Assembly (NCBI GenBank): GCA_029582165.1
Contig: CM055870.1
Span: 49,804,513-49,868,512, forward strand
DNA: 64,000 nt
Source of the DNA: Portulaca oleracea
Taxonomy: Eukaryota; Streptophyta; Magnoliopsida; Caryophyllales; Portulacaceae
Direction of reading: 5' to 3'
Shown here: in pieces, positions 45,995-57,465 of the stretch
Numbering within the stretch: position 1 is the first letter of the stretch
How the letters are laid out: each line of letters starts with the position of its first letter
Translations under genes and position numbers: made by a program
Notes under the pieces: generated by a model
The model's input: only the letters and a program-made list of their open reading frames with translations
What the model was told of the DNA's origin: nothing
Database searches by the model: none

Positions 45995-46339
45995 CAAGAA
46001 ACACAGAACCATCTGCTTTATGATTGTGATTATGCCCATCAGATTCGGGATTCTCTCATCTCCTGGCTTCAGATCCCGAACGGAAATAACTATGATCACT
46101 GGTGCAAAAACATTATTCGCTGGAAAGCTCCAATCTGGAAGAAGAATGTCGCTGCTGCTGCTGTATGTGCCTACACTTACAATGTTTGGACAGCTCGAAA
46201 CCTACAAGCTTTCAAGAGCACTAAAAAGCCCCCGGGGCAGGTCTACATCACCATCAAAAATACTTTGAGGGATAGAACTCTTTTTATCGCTGGCAAAACT
46301 CACAAATATAGACAATGTATAGATTGGTTGTGTGCCTGA
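45995..46339 (+). pseudogene. LINE ORF2, 3' end
   Basis: Continues the zf-RVT domain (ETQNHLLYDCDYA) after the insertion and runs through a Trp-rich tail (WTARNLQAF) to the stop TGA at about 46337. Joining it to the sequence before 40534 restores the expected C..C...H...C zinc-binding pattern, which proves the LTR insertion came after the LINE. Confidence 0.85.
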
Positions 46340-46384
46340 TTACTTTGTAACTCTTTTATCTGGTTTGAATATATTTAAAATTTT

Positions 46385-46388
<4 letters not shown>

Positions 46389-46450
<62 letters not shown>
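46389..46450. repeat. (AT)n array at the 3' edge of the LINE
   Basis: About 31 AT units directly after the LINE 3' end. It could be the LINE tail or half of an (AT)n target. Confidence 0.95.
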
Positions 46451-46452
<2 letters not shown>

Positions 46453-47550
46453 CCCGTCCTACCAACGGGTTAATTAAATACACCCAAATCTATATTTATT
46501 TGAATCCAAAACACCTGTAACTTTTTAATGTCAAATTTTTATGGACCTGAAATATAATCGGACAGTATGATTTGCCCTAATCAAATATGTCCTCCACCTA
46601 TATTTAACTTGTTTGTTCGAATTGATAGATTTAGTAGCTTAATTTTTATTTGATCTTCTGATTCTTGGTTATTGTATTTGAATACCAAAATTAAATTCGT
46701 GTGTGAACAAACAATATAGGTATTTAGCTGAATTCAAAATACATCCAACTCATGTTTTTAATATCAAATATACCTAAATTGTATTTGCCCTAACCAAATA
46801 TACATATGACTTATATTTAAGTCGCCCGTCAGAATTGATAGAGCTAGTAACTAAATGTTTATTTGATGATAAAATTCTTTGTTATTGTATTTAAGCTTAG
46901 AATAATAAATAGCAAATTTATGTGTGAATATGAGCTAGTAGGTGAGCAGAGAAACCTTCACAGCACAACAATACAACATTCCTCTCTACTTTGTGAATGA
47001 TATTTAATATATATATATATATATATATATTGAAAAGTATCCCATTGACACTTCTACTTGAATCGTGTCTTGTCTTGTCTTGTTTGCGTTAGCTTTTGCA
47101 TTTTTGTGTTTGCGGCAATGGATGTGGATCCCAAATGCACGCCTTTCTAATATTCACTTTCCTCCATGTGTTGGACAATGATATATATCATAGACTTCTA
47201 AGATGATTATTGGTTAATAATCATTTTGAATGTTCTAAATTTCATATTTTTATAACTTTTAATGATATTTTTTTTAATAATTAGATATATTTATCAACTA
47301 TAAAAGTATATAAATAATAGTCTAATTTTATCAATTATACTAGAAATATACATTTTATGCATAGTTTTATATTTATGAAAAATTATAAATAAATAATTAT
47401 TTTTATATTATTTATAAGTTGTAATAATTCTCAAAGTAATGAAACATACCTTTATAATGATTTAAATATACTTACATTAACTTTATGAGTGATTTAGGTA
47501 AAATTATTTATATTTTTTGACCTAGTTAATAAGTATTATAGTCTTATAGT

Positions 47551-47603
<53 letters not shown>

Positions 47604-47984
47604 TTAGAGAAAATATTATTAAAAATTATAAAAATGTAAAACATAGGGAAGCGGCAAGACATGTATCAATTAAATGTAAATTTGGCTCGTTGTGAATCAA
47701 ATTTGGGGCTCAATTTTTCTCCTATTTATATTTTGGTAAATTTAATGTATTAATTAGACCTTCTCATTTCCAACAGCAGTACAAATAAATGTTGCTCTGC
47801 GGTTAAATAAAATATATAAGGTGTGAAATTAAATGCTAGAGGAAGCTGAAGTTAGAAAAGCCAGAAACTTCAAATAAAAGGTGGGGACCTAGTACATTTG
47901 CTCTGATCTATAATAGATTTTGAAAGTAATGGATCTATGATTTCGATTATTTTCTATTACACCTGGCTTAGATACCATTGTGAA
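46451..47984. other. AT-rich intergenic stretch with two more (AT)n arrays
   Basis: Non-coding. (AT)n arrays lie at about 47005-47030 and 47552-47599. Two related segments around 46570-46700 and 46790-46880 (ACTTATATTTAA, GAATTGATAGA, TTTATTTGAT words) look like an old 210-bp tandem duplication. No gene was recognised. Confidence 0.5.
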
Positions 47985-47996
47985 GCTCTGATACCA
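47985..47996 (-). promoter_or_regulatory. Primer binding site, initiator-Met tRNA
   Basis: On the minus strand TGGTATCAGAGC, two bases after the end of the LTR at 47999. It shows that a piece of retrotransposon interior remains to the left, although no coding remnant is evident there. Confidence 0.75.
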
Positions 47997-47998
47997 TT

Positions 47999-48567
47999 TG
48001 TTAGGATCGAGATAAAAGATAGCATAGTATTTGCAGCGGAAGAGGTAATTATCAGGATGTATAATATTGAGAAGAAATATAACAAGATCAGTAATTAAAA
48101 GATTAGAGAGTATAAAGACACACGATATACGTGGAAACCCAAATGGGGAAAAAACCACGGACGGCAACGGAGCAATGATCCACTAGTATAAGGGGAGAGA
48201 TTACAAGAGAGATCCCAAACGACTATATAACACAACTAGATCGACGACAAGATCTCAAGGGGTTAATAGCACAACGGGAATATACTGAAGGCAAAAGAAT
48301 AACTCTCTAAAAAAGGACTCTCACAACCTAGGGATGGGTAGAGGTGAAGAATGCTCTGTGTGTGTTTGAATAGGTGAATAAAATTCTCTATTTATATAAA
48401 AACTCCTTATAAACCCAACTTGACTCCCACTCCAAAAAGATTTAGAATCTAATACAATTAGGAAACCTAACATAATAAGGAAATCTAAAATAATGTCCTA
48501 ATACAATTAGGAAACAAATAATTTATGGGATCAAGAGATTGGGTGATTTTAGGACACTTTCCTAACA
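47999..48567 (-). mobile_element. 5' LTR of a truncated minus-strand retrotransposon
   Basis: Length 569 bp, TGTTAGGA and TCCTAACA ends, followed on the minus strand by a tRNA-iMet primer site. Its inner two thirds pair with the LTR at 48674-49303 (shared TTCACCTCTACCCATCC, CCGTTGCCGTCCGTGG, CCGCTGCAAATACTA-type words). Small ends with TGTTAGG and this primer site fit a Ty1/copia element. No second LTR was found. Confidence 0.75.
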
Positions 48568-48673
48568 TTTTCAGTTTAATTATTTGAAAATTGCATTGTC
48601 AAATGCGAATGAATATACTAAACTCTCAGATAATTTTAGCCCAAAATTATACCCCTCCATCCCAATATATTTA

Positions 48674-49303
48674 TGTTGGGTTTGATGGCCTAAATTCTAT
48701 TTGTCTAATGAAGGAAACGAACCCTACTAACGCCGAGTCGATCGCCACCAGCGTCTGACGCCACTCCTTGAATTCTAGCGCTGCCAGCGTGAGAATCAGA
48801 GAGTGTCAAAGAGGAGACGCTGCCAGCGCCTTAGGGTTTCCAGTTTTCGTCCGCGACGGGTGTTATCTAAGTTATGTAATATTTAACCTAGTTTCCTTTT
48901 CTTCTCTTCTACTATAAATATAGGTTACTATTAACCTATTAAAACACACTTGTGATTGAGAGGTCCTTCACCTCTACCCATCCTTAGGTTGTGAGAGTAA
49001 TTTGAGAGTTAATATTTTGCCTTCAGATAATTCCTGTTGTGCTATAACCATTTGAGATCTTTCCTTCTTGATCTCGTTGTGTTATACAACCGTTTGAGAT
49101 TTCTCTTGTAATATCTCCCCTTATATTAGTGGATTATTGCTCCGTTGCCGTCCGTGGTTTTTTTCCCGATTTGGATTTACACATAAATCTTGTGTCTACT
49201 CTCTATTTTAATTATTGATTTTATTATATTTTTTCTCAACTTATACATCCTGATAATTTTTCCTTCCGCTGCAAATACTAGGCTCTTTGCCTCGATCCTA
49301 ACA
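48674..49303 (+). mobile_element. Solo LTR related to 47999-48567, plus orientation
   Basis: Length 630 bp, from TGTTGGG to GATCCTAACA. A TATA box, TATAAATA, is at about 48913. Flanks ATTTA (48669-48673) and ATTTG (49304-49308) match at 4 of 5 bases. No primer site follows, so it is a solo LTR. Its U3 half differs from the partner and includes a GC-rich block with repeated GCTGCCAGCG. Confidence 0.7.
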
Positions 49304-49954
49304 ATTTGTTCATTATTCATTTATTGGATGTCTTAAGAATTTATTTACTTTTCTAAAATGAAAACTTTTATTTTATTGATATTGAATTACAATAATACCT
49401 TCAATTTGCATTTCAAAAGTATTTAAATATGGGAGGTAAAATATAAATATTATTTTAGAATTTAATACTAAAGCGATTATTAGTAGTTTGTTATGAATTA
49501 AGATTAATTTAATAATTTTTCTTAAAATACATATCAAATGAAAGTTGACAAATATTTTAAGACGGAGAAATCAATTGAAAAAGGGTTGTATGATCCAAGT
49601 GACAAAATTCATAGCTATTATAATTTACTTTTTTTTTTTGGGTGTGTTTGGTGCCAATCAAAATCAATTTTTAGAAAAATGAGTTTCCTTTGTAAAATGG
49701 TTCTAAGAAAAACAAATTTTCAAGTAATGTTTTCACTTATAAGGTAGATATATAGGTATATATCTCCTTGGTTAGATGAGAGAGAAAAAGGAAGAGAAAG
49801 AAAGAGGAGTCAGATGAGAGCACAAAAGCAGGATGAGAAATGAAATGTTTTCGGTAAAGATAGGGGTGAACGCGAAGGATTTGGACAACGAGAAGTAACA
49901 AGGACTGGGAAATTGTATTTTCTTAATTAGGTTGAACCTAAGAAAATAATTTAC
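49304..49954. other. AT-rich intergenic stretch with no feature recognised
   Basis: A 69-codon frame at 49538-49747 has no recognisable domain and is probably chance. A purine-rich GAGAGAAAAAGGAAGAG segment lies at about 49780-49810. Confidence 0.5.
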
Positions 49955-52206
49955 ATTATTTTTGATAAGTAGCGGCCAAGTGAGCCCTTATATCAATCAA
50001 CAAAACAAGTGCCAGCAAGCACTACAAGAGCCAAGGGCTCTGAAGCCATCACAGTACACAAAGTCATGACAACATAAGTCCTTACAAACAGATGACAGCA
50101 ACTATAGAAGCAGTAAGTTGCTGATAAGACATGAGACATATGTAAACCATTACACTCCACCAACCACTCTGTGACTCAATTGAAGATGACAGGTATCTGA
50201 TGAAAATTCATTGCCAATTGCTCAACAGAATAGCTATGCGAGTCCTTCCACCCAGTGGACCAAAGACAAACTCTCCATTTGATATTGTGTAGTACCAGCA
50301 GCTTGTTTCTCTCCACATGCTCAAAGATTACAACATTTCTGTGACTCCAGATTGACCAAATTGCAGCAAAAAAGCAAGCCAACCATAAGTATGTTCTCAT
50401 TTTATAGTGAAATTTTACTTGCATTCAATTGTCAAAGAGATCCTTCAGAGATTGATGCTGTTGCACAATGAAAAATCCCAAGCACTGCATCAAATCTGCC
50501 CAGATGAACTGAGCAAATGAGCAAGAAATAAATAGATGATGGTCACTTTCTAACATTTGATCACACAATGGGCATATATTTGCTGCTGCAGAAATAATAC
50601 CCTTCCTTTGAAGCATCTCTCTAGTATTTAGTCTCCCAAGAAGTGTAATCCATACCATAATTTCTATTTTGAGAGGAGCAAGGTTTTGCCAAATAGAGCC
50701 CATGATTGAGTCATACTGTGCATTCCCAAACACAATGGCTTCAGCTTGAAGAACAACTGATTTCACAGAAAATGTAGAAGAACCCAAGTTATACTATGTC
50801 TTACATGTTTTTGAGGTTGTACTGTCTGAAGGAGGGACTTCAATTCTTGTTCAACAACCAATTCAGCAGCAGAGAGCTCTCTTTTCCATGCTAAGATCCA
50901 CCTCCACAAATCACCTTCAAACCAACCATGATCCATGATGAATCCTTTCTTGTCTGTGGCTAACTGAAACAGCATTGGAAATCTGTCTTTTAATACAAGA
51001 TTGTTGAGCCAGCAATCTTCCCAAAATCGTATTTGAGATCCATCACCCACATTCACTCTTAGATGCTGTTTCATCACATGTTGAATGCTTTTATCTTCAT
51101 TGATTGCTTTTTTGATGTCATTCCAGGGTCCAGCAAGCCAGGGCTTGCATTTTGAAGGAAGCAAAGCACAATCTTCAGCATGTATTGATCGCAAAACATC
51201 TTTCCACAACATCCCTTCTTCTGAGACATACCTCCACCACCATTTAAAGAGGAGTGCCAAGTTCTTCAATTGTAAGTCTCGAATTCCCAGACCATCTCTA
51301 TCTTTTGGTCTTTGTACAATTTCCCACCTGACTAAAGCACAACCTTTGTTCCCACTACTGCCTCCTTTTGCCCAGAAGAATTTAGCCTGTATTCGATTTA
51401 TAGTTGTAGCCACAGACTTTGGCATTTTAAACAGTGAGAGATAATAGAGAGGGAGGCTATTTAGCACTGATTTTATGATGACCAAACGACCAGCCTTAGA
51501 AAGACAACAAGCCTTCCAACTTGAGAGCCTTGATTGAATTTTGGTCAGAATGGGTGCCCACGAACTCTTCTTCTTCATATTTGCTCCCAGAGGAATCCCT
51601 AGATATGTAATTGGCAGATTGGAGAGCATACAACCTAGCTTTTTTGCTAATTTCATACTCCATTCTTCATCTTTACCCAGCACTATCAAAGCAGACTTCT
51701 CATAATTGATACTAAGCCCTGCAAACTCTTCAAAATATTGGAGCATTGCTTTGAGTTTCAACAGTTCAGATTCACTGACTTTGGAGAATAATATTGTATC
51801 ATCAGCAAATTGCAAATGGGTAAGCTTCACCTTCTTGGCCCCAATCTCCAAACCTTGAAATTCCCCATAGCTAACACCCACAACCATCAGACAGTTTAGC
51901 ACTTCAGCCAAGAGAGCAAATAGTAATGGTGAAAGTGGGTCACCTTGTCTGAGACCTCGACCAATTTGGAATGGCTTGGTAGGGGAACCATTGACAATGA
52001 TTGAGATTTTAGGCGAAGTCACACATTTCATAATCCAAGCAATCCATACATGGCCAAAACCCATTTGCACCAACACCTCTTCAACAGCATCCCAGTCAAC
52101 AGAGTCATAAGGTTTTTGGAAATCAAGCTTTAATAAGACCCCCTCTTTCTTCTTTCTTTTTAGCCAGTGCACCACTTCAGCAGCTACCATAACACCATCT
52201 AGAATT
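49955..52206 (-). pseudogene. 5'-truncated LINE: reverse transcriptase and zinc-binding tail
   Basis: The frame enters at about 52206 (ILDGVMVAAEVVHW), already inside the reverse transcriptase, so the endonuclease is missing. Visible motifs: LLKLDFQKPYDSVDW (Ala changed to Pro in the usual KAYDSVDW), GRGLRQGDPLSPLLF, catalytic FADD in QFADDTILFS (about 51795), YLGIPLG, and LVRWEIVQRPKDRDGLGIRD. A frameshift near 50780 moves the reading into the frame with the zf-RVT (CPLCDQ...ESDHHLFISC, about 50515-50580). One in-frame stop at 50425 precedes the C-terminus (to 50176). The 3' untranslated part reaches about 49955. 5' truncation is usual for target-primed LINE copies. Confidence 0.88.
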
Positions 52207-52221
52207 TACATACAAAGGGAG

Positions 52222-52893
52222 TATTGGAATTATTTCGAAGAGTATAAGTTAATTATATAGCCAAAGGAATTATATGTAACAAGTATAAGGATTATATATA
52301 AGTAAAACATCAAGAATATGATCAACACGAGTGAGTCTGAGACCAACACGAGTCGTGTTGGTCTCCCGAGAGCAAAGAAAATTGTCCTGGGCTCAACATG
52401 GGTCGTGTTGAGGCAACACGGAACGTGTTGGAACCCAGAATTGTTTTTAATGGTAACGGCTATATAATCTTGTATAGTTAGTATTTGAAATCAATATTAA
52501 GGACGATTATTAAGGATTTCCAATAGCTATATGATTTGACTTGGTCAAGGTCATATTAAGGATATAATCCCTCATTAAGGTTATTGATTGTCTTTTGACT
52601 AAAGGATATCATTAGGGTTGGAAGTCTCCTATAAATAGGAGACATTCCAAGCTATTTGAGACACACCATTCTAAGCTAATCACACCCTCATTCTTTTCTA
52701 GACTGCAGCTATACTTGAGTGATTCAAGTGAGAACCTATTTCTTGAGTGTTACAAGTACTATGTTTTATCCCTTTGAATATTTACGGTATAGTAAATAGT
52801 TCTTAAGAAAAGTGAGTAGTAGGCCACGACTCTTAGCGTTATCCAAGCGAGTTTCTATTGTTTTATATACCGTTTACTTCCTTTCCTCCAACA
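52222..52893 (+). repeat. Left LTR of the copia element
   Basis: Length 672 bp, starting TATTGG (mutated from TGTTGG) and ending TCCAACA. TATA box TATAAATA at about 52631-52638, inside the palindrome CTCCTATAAATAGGAG. U3 holds three palindromes of the type CAACACGnnnCGTGTTG (52343-52430). One unit fewer than the right LTR explains the 20-bp length difference. Confidence 0.92.
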
Positions 52894-52894
52894 A

Positions 52895-52910
52895 TCTTAA
52901 GAACTATTTA
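52895..52910 (+). promoter_or_regulatory. Primer-site position complementary to the element's own LTR
   Basis: The 16 bases TCTTAAGAACTATTTA, one base after the left LTR, are the exact reverse complement of 52793-52808 (TAAATAGTTCTTAAGA) in the LTR. The right LTR keeps 15 of these bases (58057-58071). No tRNA 3'-end complement is visible, and the gag ATG follows at 52914. Confidence 0.6.
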
Positions 52911-52913
52911 GTA

Positions 52914-53900
52914 ATGGCCTTGCTTCGTGATATGTCTAGAAATTTCCAAAAGCTAGAACGCTTTGAAGGAGTGGATTTCCGACGTTGGCAAAGCAAGATG
53001 CACTTCTTGCTTACGACTCTCAATGTGGCCTATGTGCTTAACATTGAGATTTCTTCCAAGGTGAATCAAGACCCTTCGACCGAGAAGGTGACGACCGAGG
53101 AGTTACTTAAAGAGGATGCAGCCGACAAGATTTCCACGGGTGATGGAGATAAAGGCACGGAAGATGCGGAGGCTACTCGACAAAGGCTAAAGATGGAGAA
53201 TGACGACTACATTTGTAGAGGATGTATTCTCAACGGGATGAGTGACACTCTCTTCGATGTCTATCAACATGTTGAAACGGCAAAGAAGCTTTGGGAGATG
53301 CTTGAAGCTAAGTATATGTCAAAAGATGCTTCAAGTAAAATTTTTAATGATAGTCAATTCATGAAGTTTAAGATGGATGATAATAGGAAAGTTCTAGATT
53401 AATTTCATGAGATTCAACATATTTTGAGTAACTTCAAGCAACACATTTTGAACATGGATGAATCTATAATCGTATCCTCTATTATTGACAAGTTACCTTC
53501 TTCTTGGAATGAGATTAAAAAGACACTCATACACTGGAAAGAGGCTATGTCTCTTGAGGGTTTGGCTAACCATCTTCGGATTGAAGAGGAGCTACGCCTA
53601 CAAGATGGTTCCAAAGAGCAACCTAAGGTCCATGTGGTGCAAGAGAATAAGGGAAACAACAATAAGAACAAGAGACACAACAAATCTAGCAAGGAAATTC
53701 AAAAGCCTAAGTAAGTTTGTTAGGAATGTGGCAAACCGGGGCACATAAAGAGAGAGTGTTACCAATGGAAAAAGAAGCATACTCTTTTGAACAAAGATAC
53801 ATCTAAGGGAAAGAGTAAGGAGAAGGAACCCAATTCCTTTGTAGCTATGATTAAGGATCATATTAACATGGTTTCCATTGGTTGTAATGAGTGGTACATA
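52914..53900 (+). pseudogene. copia gag with in-frame stops
   Basis: ATG at 52914 lies 20 bases after the LTR; the frame is also open further upstream into the LTR. A UBN2-type gag core is recognisable: LERFEGVDFRRWQSKMHFLL, LW.MLEAKY, then IIDKLPSSW. It is followed by a zinc knuckle, ECGKPGHIKREC (about 53727-53762). Stops lie at about 53400 and at two positions just before the knuckle (about 53712 and 53718). An Asp/Glu-rich insert at residues 55-90 is unusual compared with the flanking core. Confidence 0.85.
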
Positions 53901-56877
53901 GACTAGGGTGCGTCAAGGCATGTTTGCATTGATAAGAGTTTATTCAAGACTCTCAAACCGGTGGATGAAGGTGTGAAACTATACATGGGAAACAACCATC
54001 CGGTCAAAGTTGAAAGCATTGGGCAAGTGGAACTTGTTTTCACTTCCGGTAAATCTTTGCTTTTGAATGATGTGTATCTAGCTCCAGAAGTTTGTAAGAA
54101 TCTTGTATCCGGTTATCTTCTTAGCAAGTTTGGTTTTATTAAAGTTTATGATGGAGATGACTATGTACTTTCCAAGGGAGGGACTTTTGTAGGGAAGGGA
54201 TATGCTTATGGAGAGATGTTTAAATTGAATGCGAAAAGTAATAAAGATGGCATGATTTTCGCTTATATGCATGTGTCTAGTTTGTATAAGTCTTTCCTAT
54301 GGCATGCTAGATTAGGACATGTGAACTTTAACAAGTTGAAGGAAATGTATAATCTTGATTTTATTCCTAAGTTGAATGATGACAGAAAAGTGTAAGACAT
54401 GCATGCTTAATAAAATCAGTAAAAGTTCATTCTCAAGTATAAAAAGAACTTCTAAATTGCTTGAATTAATTCATAGTGATTTAGGAGATTTTCATAGTAC
54501 ACCTTCTATGGGTGGTAAGAAGTATTATGTGACTTCCATTGATGATTATTCTAGATATTGTCAAGTTTATCTTTTGAGTTCTAAAGATGAAACACTTGAA
54601 AAGTTTAAAGTTTACAAAACTAGAAATGAACTTCAATGTGAGACCTTGATTAAGACTTTAAGATCCGATAAAGGAGGGGAATTTTATGATCCAAAGTTCT
54701 TCCAAGAAACGGGGATTGTCCATGAGACAACCGCCCCGTATGCACCACAACAAAATGGGGTTGCGGAAAGAAAAAATAGAACTATAAAAGAAATGGTGAA
54801 TTCTATGTTGTCTAACTCCGGTTTAAGTAATGGATTTTGGGGTGAAGCCATGTTAATGGCTTGTTATACATTAAATAGAGTTCCATTCAAAGGGAATTCT
54901 AGTACCCCGTATGAGTTATGGAACAAAAGGAAACCAAATCTAAAGTATTTTAAGATTTGGGGTTGTAGGGCCATTGTAAGGGTCCCGGAACCTAAGAAAA
55001 GAAAAGTTAGGTGAAAGACGAATTGAGTGCATCTTTATAGGCTATGCTCAAGATAGCAAAGCTTATAGGTTTTTGGTGGTTGAGCCAAATGAGTACATAT
55101 CGGTGAATACCGTATGGAATCAATAGATGCAATTTTTGATAAGATTAGGTTCTCTTCAATTCCTAGACCTAAATATATAACTCAAGATATTGTTCCTCTA
55201 ATTGAGCCTCAAGATGAAAATCATGAGGGTACATCCATACAAGATGATCTTTTGAGTCATGATGTTATTCATGATGAAAAAGATGAAAGTATTGAATTAA
55301 GAAGGAGTAAAAGATCAAGGAAACCAAAGGATTTTGGTTCGGACTTCTATGTTTATTTGGTAGAAGGTTCAAGGGACTCAATTGAAAGTGAGATCCTATA
55401 CATGTACAACATAGATAAAGATCCAAAAACTTTTAAAGAAGCTATGCAATATGATGCTTCTTTGTGGAAAGAAGCGGTACAAGATGAGATTGATTCTATA
55501 ATGGAAAACAATGTTTGGATATTGGTTGACCTTCCTTCGGGAAGTAAACCAATTACCTCTAAATGGATCTTCAAAAGGAAAAGAAAAGTGGATGGTACCG
55601 TTGAGATGTATAAAACCCGGTTAGTTGTAAGAGGCTTTACTCAAAAGTATGATACTGACTACTTTGATACATATGCACCGATTGCTCGGATAGCCTAAAT
55701 ACGTATGTTGTTGGCTTTAGCTACTATCCATAAGCTAGTTATCCATCAAATGGATGTTGTAAACTTATAAGGTCCTTACATGGATTTAAGCAAGCACTTA
55801 AACAATGGCATCAAAAGTTTGATGAAGTAGCACTTTCAAGTGGATATAAGATCAATGAATCAGATAAGTGCATATACTATAAGTTTTAGAATGGAAAAGG
55901 AGTGATTATATGCCTATACGTTAATGACATGTTGATCTTTGGGACCGACATGGAACAAGTTAATAAGACCAAAGAATTCCTATCTTCAAAGTTCTCTATG
56001 AAGGACATGGGTGAAGCAGATGTAATTCTTGGTATTAAGATCATTAGAAATAATGATGGAATAAGTTTATCTCAAGAGCATTATATTCAGAAAGTATTAA
56101 ACAAGTTTGGAGGTGATAAGATATATCCAGCATTGACACTTTACGATTCAAATAAGAAACTAGAGAAAAATTTGGGTTCTCCCGTTGATCAACTTGAAAA
56201 TGCTAAGTTGATAGGAAGTCTCATGTATGCTATGACAAATATAAGGCCAGATATTGCTTATGCAATTGACATGTTAAGTAGGTTTACAAGTAATCCAAGT
56301 AATACGCATTGGTTTGCAATTCAGAGAGTATTAAGATATCTAGCTGGTACTAAAAGTTATCAACTCACCTATATGGGAGAACCTTCGGTTTTAGAAGGGT
56401 ACTCGGATGTAAGTTGGATAAATAAAGGGGATTTCTCTTCTACTAGTAGATGGGTGTTCCTATTAGGAGGTGGAGCGGTTTCTTGGGGATCCAAGAAACA
56501 AGCTAATATAGCGGACTCCACTATGTCTTTGGAATTAGTAGCATTATATGTTGCTTGTAAGGAAGCGGAATGGTTAATGAACTTATTATTGGAAATACCT
56601 ATTTGGTACCTATTTGGTATAAGCCTATGCATCTATCACAATTCATTGTGATAGCAAGTCTACTCTTGATGTTGTATATAGTCATGTTTACAATGGCAAG
56701 TCAAGGCACATTGGTTTCAGACATGCTTATGTACATCAACTTATAAGGGATGGAGTTGTGACTTTAAGTTATGTCAAATCAAAAGAAAATATAGTCGATT
56801 CTCTAACCAAAGGATTGAATAAAGATTTGATAATAGGTACTTCAAAAGGGATGGGTTGTAGCTTAAAGAACTACTAA
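53901..56877 (+). pseudogene. copia pol: protease, integrase, reverse transcriptase, RNase H
   Basis: In order: a protease site with Asp, a stop codon and Gly-Ala (53901-53912), so the active-site Ser/Thr is lost. The GAG_pre-integrase follows with WHARLGHVNF (about 54300). A frameshift near 54380 leads to CKTCML and integrase with the D, D, E residues in HSDLGDF, RSDKGGEF and NGVAERKNRT. Reverse transcriptase begins at EAVQDEIDSIMENNVW. An internal deletion near 55765 removes the middle of its core. The catalytic box reads YVND instead of YVDD (about 55916). RNase H shows YSDVSW and, after a frameshift near 56640, CDSKSTL. It ends at TAA 56875-56877. Confidence 0.88.
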
Positions 56878-57465
56878 TCATAACAAAGACTCAACTTTAC
56901 GAATTGGAATACCACCAATTTCTAAAGTTCAAATGAGTACGAAGTCGTCTAAATTAGAAGGAAGCATCGTTTTTGTCCCAAGGTCAAGTGATGCTTAGAA
57001 ATCTGTAATGACAAGAGGATGAGTAGTAATACTCTTAATAGACTTTGTGGAAAGCCTAATTACAGGGTTGGTATATTACAAAGTTTACCTATGTAAGTGT
57101 TATGTGTGGCTGCATAAAGGAACTATGAGCTAAAGTTCCGAAAGACTTATGAAGGATAAGGACACAAGGCCGGATAAAAGTGTCTAGGTATCTACACTCA
57201 AGATCTAAAATGTATGTGTGTTATGAGTATAGTTGGTCAATATAAATCCAAAGTTCAAATACATGTCTACTTTGTGACTTGGATTCAATTTTGGCTCAGA
57301 TACACTAAATGAAAAGTTCAAAGAGCAATCTACATTTCATTAGGCATATGTTTTGTGGGTTTCTCTGGTGATCACAAGTTAGGGTATATCTCAAATAGCG
57401 GGGTTATAAGCTCCTTAAGTAAAGTTATTTCAAGAGCTTTACATACTCTTGAAATAGCGGGGGAT

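Larger units (their letters stand above)
36251..46388 (+). mobile_element. L1-type LINE, split by nested solo LTRs
   Basis: The leader at 36251-36357 is followed by ORF1 (36358-37543) and ORF2 (37540-40533, continuing 45995-46339) and a short 3' end at about 46388. The two halves of ORF2 join in the same reading frame once 40534-45989 and one copy of the ATAAT duplication are removed. The element has nearly full-length organisation but carries one ORF1 frameshift and four in-frame ORF2 stops, so it is dead. Confidence 0.88.
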
